A stretch of 64,000 bases of DNA from positions 62,001-126,000 of the forward strand of contig NZ_JOII01000002.1 in assembly GCF_000719955.1 (NCBI RefSeq). Direction: 5' to 3'. Positions 9,272 to 15,598 of the stretch are shown here, one piece after another. Below the pieces are notes generated by a model. That model was not told the DNA's origin and did not search any database. It saw only the letters and a list, made by a program, of their open reading frames with translations. A program made the position numbers and the translations under genes. How positions within the stretch are numbered: the stretch's first letter is position 1; each line of letters begins with the position of its first letter. This DNA is from Streptomyces albidoflavus. Lineage in GTDB: Bacteria; Actinomycetota; Actinomycetes; Streptomycetales; Streptomycetaceae.

Positions 9272-11122
9272 TCACCTGAGGGGTGTGGCGAAGGCGAGTG
9301 GGCAGGCGGGGCCTTCGTGCCGCCAGGGCGGGTCGAGGGCGCGGACCACGTCCTGGGGCGAGTCGGCGCCCGGCCGGAACACCCCGTCGGCGCCGAGGGC
9401 CCGCCATGCCTCGGCGGCGTACCGTCCGGCCTGGCGTGCCGCCGCGTCGGGCGCGGGCGGCCCGGTCGCGGGGTGCGTCCGGGCGAGCAGGCGGAAGCCG
9501 CCGGCCCGCAGCCGGCCGAGCGCCGTCCGCCAGTCCGTGCCGCGCGGGCAGGCCGGTACGACTCCGTGCTGGCGGGCCGGGGCGGGCGGCCGGCCGCCGA
9601 CGACCAGCAGCACCCGGCAGGTCTCGTCCGAGTCGGCGCCCACGGGCCGCCGGGCGGCGAGCACGGCCGCCTCGTGCAGCGCATCCTCCAGGGAGGAGAC
9701 GGTGTCCTGCCGCCCCGGCGCCGGGGACCAGGTGGCGAGGGCGGCGTGGAGTTCGGCCGGGGGACGGGCGACGACGGGGGCACGGAGCAGCAGGCCCGCC
9801 TTGGCCCAGGCGGTCTCGTAGTCGGTGTGGTCGTAGTGGCCGACGGCGCCGGCCCGGACGGTGGCGCCCGCAGGGTCCTTGCGGGCCAGGAGGGCGGCGA
9901 CCTCCCGGACGAAGGCCAGGCGTTCCTCCGTCTCGGCGCGGTCGGCGCCGCCGAGGTCGACGGTGAGGAGCAGTTCCAGGGCCGGCGGGCGGACCATCCG
10001 CCGGGGCAGGGCGGCGAGGAGCCGGGAGAGGTCGGCGGTGGGCTCCTCCGGTGTCCGCTCGCCGGCCGGGGCGACCAGCTCCACCTCGCCGGGACCGCGC
10101 AGGGCGAAGGTGAGCCGCTCCGGTTCCAGCGCCCGGACCTTGAGCTGCCGCAGCGCGAGGGCGGGGGTGCCGGGCGCGGGCGGCCCGGCGAGTACCGGGA
10201 GGAGGGGCGTGCTGTCGGTGGGGCCGCCGTACACGGTGACCTCGGCCGTCACGGTCTCGTCCGGGCGCAGGACGAGGCCCGCCGGGAAGAGCACGTGGCT
10301 GTGGGGGTGGACGGCGCCGGTGTGCGGGTCGACCCGGGCGAGGAGCAGGGTGTGATCGGCCGGCAGGGGCAGGGTGCGCAGGAGCCGCCGCACCCGGACC
10401 GCGCCGCCGGGCCGGCCCTCGGGCGCGCCGCCCTCCCCGTCGGCGGCGAGGCGTACGGCGGGGTTCTGGACCGCCACGGCCCCGGCGCGCCGCAGGAGTT
10501 CCCAGCCCGGGGCGGACCGCAGCAGGACGGCCGTGGCCCCGGGCGCGGTGCGCAGGCTCTCGGCGAGCCAGGCGCGTACGGCCTCGTCGAACGCGCGCCG
10601 GTCCACCGGCGGGAGGGTGCCGACACCGCCCGCCAGCTGGAAGCGGCGCAGGGTGGGATCTCCGTCGAGGGCGGGCACCACGGAGCGCCAAGGGGTGCTC
10701 GACGTGTCGCCCGGCACGGGGATTCCGGCGCGGGTGATCTGCACCTGGGTCAGGTGGAGCCCGTCGGGGGCGCATTCGAGGAAGGACACCTGGGCGCGGC
10801 CCGCCAGGAGGGCCTGGACCCGGGTGCTGTCGCCGGTCTCCTCGCGCGGAGCGCCCGCCGGTACGTGACCGTCCCCGGGCGGGGTTCCCCCGAGGACGGC
10901 GGTGAGGCGGTGGTGGCCGTCGGTCTCCGGGCCGGGGGCGACGAGTGCGGCGGCGCGCAGGTCCCAGGCGTGGCGGGCGGCCCCGAGGGCGGCCTCGGCG
11001 GCGGCCAGGTCGCGGGCGGTCGCGGCGCCGAGCACCGGGTCGCCGTACAGGCGTACTCCGCAGACCTCACACAGTTCGCGTCCCGTCTCCGGGGTCGCGC
11101 AGACCGGACACCTCACGTCCAC
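9272..11122 (-). CDS. Zinc-ribbon protein with divergent vWA-like domain, first gene of the island
   Basis: 616 residues. I chose GTG 11122 (GGAGGG nine bases upstream), which places a zinc ribbon at the very N-terminus: Cys5, Cys8, Cys18 and Cys21 (CPVC...CEVC). The middle is beta-rich. Around residues 380-570 the order LLLTVDLGG, AGAVGHYDH, SSLEDALHEA and VLLVVGGRPP mimics the strand pattern of a vWA domain, but the DxSxS metal site is replaced by DLGG, so metal-dependent binding is unlikely. The gene stops 38 bases before the GTPase start. It is probably the sensor or adaptor that opens the operon. The remote vWA similarity was judged by eye. Confidence 0.72.
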   Translation of the reverse strand: MDVRCPVCATPETGRELCEVCGVRLYGDPVLGAATARDLAAAEAALGAARHAWDLRAAALVAPGPETDGHHRLTAVLGGTPPGDGHVPAGAPREETGDSTRVQALLAGRAQVSFLECAPDGLHLTQVQITRAGIPVPGDTSSTPWRSVVPALDGDPTLRRFQLAGGVGTLPPVDRRAFDEAVRAWLAESLRTAPGATAVLLRSAPGWELLRRAGAVAVQNPAVRLAADGEGGAPEGRPGGAVRVRRLLRTLPLPADHTLLLARVDPHTGAVHPHSHVLFPAGLVLRPDETVTAEVTVYGGPTDSTPLLPVLAGPPAPGTPALALRQLKVRALEPERLTFALRGPGEVELVAPAGERTPEEPTADLSRLLAALPRRMVRPPALELLLTVDLGGADRAETEERLAFVREVAALLARKDPAGATVRAGAVGHYDHTDYETAWAKAGLLLRAPVVARPPAELHAALATWSPAPGRQDTVSSLEDALHEAAVLAARRPVGADSDETCRVLLVVGGRPPAPARQHGVVPACPRGTDWRTALGRLRAGGFRLLARTHPATGPPAPDAAARQAGRYAAEAWRALGADGVFRPGADSPQDVVRALDPPWRHEGPACPLAFATPLR

Positions 11123-11655
11123 GCCGCGGCCCTCCGTCCTCCGTGGGTCTCCGGCCCCGCGGCAGGCTTCGCCGGGCACCCTCGACCGGAACCCGTACCG
11201 CCGTTCCGCGCCGGGCCGACGCGTACGACCGGATGCCACCACCTCGCCATGAACCCGCTCCCCCGCCGCTCCCCGCCCGGCGGACTGCCGGCCGGTGGGC
11301 TGGTTTCCATTGCAGCGGACCAGCCGGGCGCGGGCCGGGCGCGTTCTGGGCGCATCCCGGCCGCCGCCGGCTCAGGTCGGAAGGGGGCGGGCGGGATGAG
11401 GCCGAGTTCCGCCAGGCGGGCGGGGCGCGCGAAGACCGAGCAGGTGCGCGCCTCTTCGGGTACGGGAGCCCTGCGGTGCGGGTCAGGGCGGCCCCCAGGC
11501 CCCACGTGATGCCGTACGTCCGGGCGAAGCCTCGTCCGGGGCCGCGCCGTCGTCCGCGCCCTGCCGGTCGGGTGGGCGGTGCGCCGGTGGAAGGCGCTCA
11601 ACCCGCCGGCCCACTCCTTCGCCGGCTGCCTGATCGAGGAGCAGCACGGAGCCGG
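11123..11655. other. Intergenic stretch with possible coding debris
   Basis: 533 bases lie between the start of the zinc-ribbon gene and the stop of the RES gene. The leftmost part must contain the promoter of the eight-gene operon, but no clear -10/-35 pair is visible. On plus, roughly 11,523-11,656 reads as a short G/C3-biased stretch (VVRALPVGWAV...RWKALN) with no start codon, and on minus around 11,400-11,465 another coding-like patch (CSVFARPARLAELG) lacks a plausible gene. Both may be decayed remnants; neither is called as a gene. Confidence 0.4.
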
Positions 11656-12348
11656 CTAGGGGGTGTCCCCGGTGTCCCGTAGCGGCCGCGAGATCTCGGC
11701 CCGCAGGGGTTCGAGGTACCGGTTGGCCAGGTCGATCCCGGCGTCGGAGTCGAGGCGGGCGATGCCCGCGTCCGCCACCACGTCCAGCGGCTGGCCGCCG
11801 CAGCCGTCGAACCGGTCGTGGAAGAGGACCAGGGCCCGCTGCGGCCGGTTGTGGCGGGACTGCCAGATCAGTCCCGCCACGTCGGGCGCCTGCGCGCGGA
11901 TCTCGCTCGCCCAGCGGCGGGCGGAGACGTAGTTCCGCTCGTCCTCCAGGAGCGTGGACTCCTGGCAGACGGCGGCGAGGTCCTTCGCCTCGATCAGGGA
12001 GACCAGGACCAGGTCGCACCGGGTCCGCAGCACGCTCAGGCGGCGCCCCACGACGGTGACGTACGGGATGCGGCGCCTGCCCGCGGGCAGTTCGAAGGGA
12101 CGGGAGCGCAGCACGCTCTCGGCGAGCGCGGTGGTGGGGGTGTCGCCCAGGTAGAGGCAGTGGTACGGGTCGAGCCGCGTGCCGTCGAAGCGGCTGCCGT
12201 CCTTGAACTCGAAGGGATCGGCCAGCTTCGGGTTGAACAGGTGGGGCGCGTACCGCACGTTGTGCACCCGCCACAGCTCGGTCCCGGCCGGGATCACGTG
12301 CCGGACGGGGTGCAGTTCGAGCGAGGTCATCGGGAAGAGGCCGGTCAT
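11656..12348 (-). CDS. RES-domain NAD+-degrading toxin
   Basis: 230 residues. The family hydrolyses or phosphorolyses NAD+ and is neutralised by a Xre/MbcA/ParS-type antitoxin. Typical features are visible: LWRV (Arg27) near the N-terminus, SRFDG (Arg53), the CLYLGDTPTTALAE segment ending in Glu77, and a C-terminal Leu/Asp-rich part. The ATG at 12348 shares one base with the stop of the upstream antitoxin-like gene (TGATG), giving the usual antitoxin-first order and coupled translation. A second Met seven residues in is an alternative start. Autoregulation of the promoter by the complex is known for the family but no operator is evident here. Confidence 0.85.
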   Translation of the reverse strand: MTGLFPMTSLELHPVRHVIPAGTELWRVHNVRYAPHLFNPKLADPFEFKDGSRFDGTRLDPYHCLYLGDTPTTALAESVLRSRPFELPAGRRRIPYVTVVGRRLSVLRTRCDLVLVSLIEAKDLAAVCQESTLLEDERNYVSARRWASEIRAQAPDVAGLIWQSRHNRPQRALVLFHDRFDGCGGQPLDVVADAGIARLDSDAGIDLANRYLEPLRAEISRPLRDTGDTP

Positions 12349-13025
12349 CAGTCGCCCTCCACCAGTGCCGTGGCGGCGGCGACCAGCTGCGCGTCGGGGA
12401 GCTGCCCGAGGAGCGACGCGGGCGTGCCGCCCAGCCAGGTGTTGCCGCTGAGCCACCAGGCGGCGGCGCCCCAGGGGTCGAGGTCGGCGAGGAGCAGCCG
12501 GTTGATCTCCAGGACGACCTCGTGCGGGCTCCCGCCGCCCTCGGGGAACTGGAACTCCGGGTAGCGGTCGCCGCCCACCGGGTCGGGGAGTCTGATCAGC
12601 CCGCGCTCGGGGGCCCCCGCCCCCGAGCGCGCGCAGACCTCGTCGGCGGAGAGGGCGGCGGCACCGAGCAGCTCGTCCGTCGTGCCCAGTGCCGGTCCAG
12701 CGGGCGGCGGCGGCGCCGACAGCAGCGCCATCAGCTCCCGCGCCCCCACGGCCACTCCCGGCCCGGGGGGCGCCGCGGTCAGCCGGAGGGCTCCCACGGC
12801 GTCGCGTACGGGATGGTCGTGCGGCAGGTCCAGCAGGACGCGGCAGACGTACTGGTAGGCCCGGCGCACCTCCATGGTGTCGTCGCACGGCACGGCCACA
12901 AGTGCGTACAGCCGGGCGAGCAGCAGCGCGTACCGCTCGTCGCCGAGCCCCTCGCGGACCGTCGTGCGGTGAGCCGCGATCAGGGTGAACAGCTCCTCGG
13001 CCGGCTCGTCACCACTCTCGTCCAT
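12348..13025 (-). CDS. Xre/MbcA/ParS-type antitoxin-like protein
   Basis: 225 residues. The C-terminal region (about 160-215) has EVVLEINRLL, then WWLSGNTWLGGTPASLL, matching the toxin-binding domain of RES-associated antitoxins where a Leu/Gly-rich GG-x-TP-x-x-LL motif inserts into the RES active site. The N-terminal part is helical and lacks an obvious helix-turn-helix, so DNA binding is uncertain. It is the immediate upstream, translationally coupled partner of the RES gene. Its ATG (13025) lies 17 bases inside the preceding membrane-protein gene, so three genes are co-expressed. The unusually long N-terminal extension may explain why the third gene is retained. Confidence 0.75.
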   Translation of the reverse strand: MDESGDEPAEELFTLIAAHRTTVREGLGDERYALLLARLYALVAVPCDDTMEVRRAYQYVCRVLLDLPHDHPVRDAVGALRLTAAPPGPGVAVGARELMALLSAPPPPAGPALGTTDELLGAAALSADEVCARSGAGAPERGLIRLPDPVGGDRYPEFQFPEGGGSPHEVVLEINRLLLADLDPWGAAAWWLSGNTWLGGTPASLLGQLPDAQLVAAATALVEGD

Positions 13026-13659
13026 CCCGTCCCCTCCTCGTTCCCGAAGTGCCCGGAGTGCCCGGAGTGCCTTCGCCGCGCTCCGTCTCCCGCTGCCCCG
13101 CCGGGGGCGGGAGCGCCGCTTCCCGGCCGCCGGCCGTCGCCGGTACGCCCAGCTCGGCCCTCATCCGGCGCCGCATCTCCCGCAGCAGGTGCCAGAGCAC
13201 GTCGATGCGCTCCTGGGCGCCCGTGACGGAGTCTCCTTCGCGGGGCGCCCCCGCGTCGAGTCGTTTCACCATGCCGTAGACCGCGCCCAGTTCGCGGCTG
13301 AGCTGTCCGGCGAGATCGAGGACCGGGTCGGGTACGCGCAGCTGGGCCTCGGCGTACACGTCGCGGTGCTGGTCGCGGGCGTCGGTGAGCCGCTGCCGTA
13401 CCGGGCCGGAGCCGTCCCGGCGCAGCGCGTGCACCTGGTCGGTGAGGGCGGCCAGGTACTGGCGTGTCGCGGTGTTGAGGGCGACGTAGCAGCTCCGTAC
13501 GTCCAGCAGCTCGCCCCGGCGTTCGCGCGCCAGCTCGGCGCGCTCCCGCTCACGTTGCCGGCTGCGGTCCGCGGCGCGCTGGGTCAGCAGAGCGGACAGC
13601 AGTGTCCCGACGACCCCCACCACGGCGACCGACACGGCGGTCACACTCCCGACGTCCAC
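13009..13659 (-). CDS. Membrane-anchored coiled-coil protein upstream of the toxin-antitoxin pair
   Basis: 216 residues from GTG 13659 (a G-run precedes it as a weak ribosome site). Residues 5-23 (VTAVSVAVVGVVGTLLSAL) form one membrane helix, followed by a charged Arg/Glu coiled coil (about 25-60) and a longer helical cytoplasmic domain. The last 20 residues are Gly/Thr/Pro-rich. Its 3-prime end overlaps the antitoxin-like gene by 17 bases. No enzymatic motif is seen. Similar single-pass coiled-coil proteins are common in Streptomyces as hypothetical proteins. Here the overlap suggests it is part of the RES operon, perhaps tethering the complex to the membrane (inference). Confidence 0.7.
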   Translation of the reverse strand: MDVGSVTAVSVAVVGVVGTLLSALLTQRAADRSRQRERERAELARERRGELLDVRSCYVALNTATRQYLAALTDQVHALRRDGSGPVRQRLTDARDQHRDVYAEAQLRVPDPVLDLAGQLSRELGAVYGMVKRLDAGAPREGDSVTGAQERIDVLWHLLREMRRRMRAELGVPATAGGREAALPPPAGQRETERGEGTPGTPGTSGTRRGRDGREW

Positions 13660-13932
13660 ACGTCCCCCGTTCCGGCACCCGGTCGCCTCACCCCACCAGC
13701 CAACCAAGCGCCGGGGCCCGGGCGCACCGCACACCCGGAAGTCGACCCGGGTACGGCCAGGAGACGACCGGACGCCCGGGCCGGTCCGCCGACGCACCGG
13801 GCGGCCTACCCCGCCACCCCGCCGATACGTGATTATCTCTCCTTTTGCCAGGACAGGGGCCGGCGAGGGCGTCGCGGGCACGGCGGAAGAGCAGGCGGCG
13901 CAGTCGGGCCGGCGACGGGAGGAAGCGGACGG
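13660..13932. promoter_or_regulatory. Divergent intergenic region
   Basis: This is the 273-base gap between the divergently transcribed coiled-coil gene and the SpoIIE phosphatase gene. The only AT-rich island is around 13,825-13,850 (ACGTGATTATCTC), which could supply a -10 element in either direction. GGGAGGA at about 13,917-13,923 is the ribosome site of the phosphatase. No repeat or operator stands out. Confidence 0.35.
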
Positions 13933-15294
13933 GTGACGCGGGAATCGCCGGACGGAGCCGGTGGCGGGTCGGCCGACGTGCCGTACATGTCGCTGCTCAA
14001 TCTGCCGCTCAGTTCCGATCTGGACCGGATCGGCGAGCAGATGCACGCGCTGGCCCAGGCCCAGCTGCGGCTGCAGGGTCTGCTCGAAGCCGTGCTCAGC
14101 ATCACCGGTGAGCTGGAACTGCCCGCCGTGCTGCGGCGCATCGTGCGGACGGCGATGGATCTGTCCGGTGCCCGGTACGGGGCGCTGGGGGTGCTCGACG
14201 AGGAGGGCGAGTTCCTGGCCGAGTTCATCCCGCTCGGGCTCAGCTCGCAAGAGCTGGCGAACCTGTCCGGGGTGGAGCTGCCGCGCGGCCGGGGCCTGCT
14301 CGGCCACCTCATCCACCATCCCGACGAGCCGCTGCGGGTCGCCGAGATGGCGGCCCATCCGGAGTACGTCGGTTTCCCGCCCGGCCACCCGCCGATGCGC
14401 TCGCTCCTCGGCGTCGCGATCTCGGTCCGCGACCGGGTCTACGGCAACATCTACCTGTGCGACCGGGAGGACGGCCAGCCCTTCGACAGCCATGACGAGG
14501 GCGTGATCCTGGCACTGGCCGGCACGGCCGGGGTCGCGATCGAGAACGCGCGGCTGTACCAGCAGGAACGCACCAGCGCCGAGCAGTTCCAGCGGCTGCT
14601 GCTGCCGCGCCTGCTGGACGTGAGCCCCTTCGAGGCGCGCACGATCTACCGTCCGGCCGCCTCGCCGGGCCATCTGGGCGGCGACTGGTACGACGCGGTC
14701 AAGCTGCCCGACGGCTCCTGCACCGCCATCATCGGGGACGTCGTCGGCCACGACCTGAACGCCGCGGCGGCCATGTCCCAGATCCGCGGGATGCTCAGGG
14801 CCCTGTCCTTCGGCGAGACCACGGCACCCGGTCACGCCCTGGCCGAGCTGGACCGGATCGCCCACATGACGGACGAGCGCTTCTTCACCACCGCCTGTGT
14901 GGCGCGCATCGAACCCGACGGGCCGGGGAACTGGACGCTCCGCTGGTCCAACGCGGGCCATCCGCCGCCCCTGCTCGTCCTCCCGGACGCCACCACGCGG
15001 TACCTGGACGCCGAGCCGGGGCTGCCGCTCGGCGTCGACCTGACCGCCCCGCGCCCCGACCACACCCTCACGCTGCCCTGCGGGAGCACCGTCGTCTTCT
15101 ACACCGACGGGCTGGTGGAACGCCGCGACGAGCCCCTCGACCAGGGCCTGGCGGCGCTGGCCGCGACCGCCGCCCGCCACGCCGACGGCCCCCTCGACGC
15201 GCTCCGCGAGGCGCTCATCGCCAACCAGCCCGGCGACGGCCACGACGACATGGCGGTCCTCATCGTCCGCACCCCGGATCCACTCGACGCCTGA
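13933..15294 (+). CDS. GAF domain / SpoIIE-type PP2C serine phosphatase
   Basis: 453 residues, GTG start at 13933 with GGAGGA nine bases upstream. A short helix is followed by a GAF sensory domain (about 45-210) and a C-terminal PP2C/SpoIIE phosphatase domain (about 225-445). The metal-binding acidic positions are visible in GGDWYDAV, IGDVVGHDLNAA and GHDDMAVLIV. Such proteins dephosphorylate anti-sigma-factor antagonists in partner-switching stress pathways, with the GAF ligand controlling activity. No kinase domain or STAS gene is adjacent, so the target is unknown. It is transcribed alone, divergent from the RES operon. Confidence 0.92.
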   Translation: MTRESPDGAGGGSADVPYMSLLNLPLSSDLDRIGEQMHALAQAQLRLQGLLEAVLSITGELELPAVLRRIVRTAMDLSGARYGALGVLDEEGEFLAEFIPLGLSSQELANLSGVELPRGRGLLGHLIHHPDEPLRVAEMAAHPEYVGFPPGHPPMRSLLGVAISVRDRVYGNIYLCDREDGQPFDSHDEGVILALAGTAGVAIENARLYQQERTSAEQFQRLLLPRLLDVSPFEARTIYRPAASPGHLGGDWYDAVKLPDGSCTAIIGDVVGHDLNAAAAMSQIRGMLRALSFGETTAPGHALAELDRIAHMTDERFFTTACVARIEPDGPGNWTLRWSNAGHPPPLLVLPDATTRYLDAEPGLPLGVDLTAPRPDHTLTLPCGSTVVFYTDGLVERRDEPLDQGLAALAATAARHADGPLDALREALIANQPGDGHDDMAVLIVRTPDPLDA

Positions 15295-15598
15295 GGCGAA
15301 CGGGCCCGAGCCGCTTCCCCGACGGTCCGACGCCGTCCTCCCCGGCGTCGCCGGCGACCGCCCCGGGCACTTTGCGTCGCCAGCGACGAACTTTGAACAC
15401 TCCGGTGACGAAGTATGGACGGCGCCGAGGGAAGCCTCCTACTGTTCTCGGCGCAGCCACCCGCCCGGAATCCCGTCCGGGCGCACCGCTGCCCCACTCG
15501 CACGCGCAAGAGCACGAGCCGCACGTTCACCCCCGGGCGCAGGGTGGCCCCACCCACCGCCGCGACGTGCCCCTCGCCGCGAGGGGCCAGGAGGAAAC
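15295..15598 (+). promoter_or_regulatory. Leader/promoter region of the PA14-propeller gene
   Basis: 304 bases. A possible promoter contains TTGAAC at 15393-15398 and TATGGA at 15414-15419, with a short 15-base spacer. Two similar direct units surround it (GCGACGAACTTTG and GTGACGAAGTATGG), which could be an operator for a sugar-responsive repressor. GAGGAAAC directly before 15599 is a strong ribosome site. Inverted GC-rich sequence just after 15294 may end the phosphatase transcript, but no U-run follows. Confidence 0.4.

Noticed and set aside
13660..15243. Long minus-strand open frame across the SpoIIE phosphatase gene, continuous with the coiled-coil gene.
   Set aside because: Only the segment from GTG 13659 to 13009 looks like a real protein. 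The upstream part mirrors the phosphatase coding sequence.
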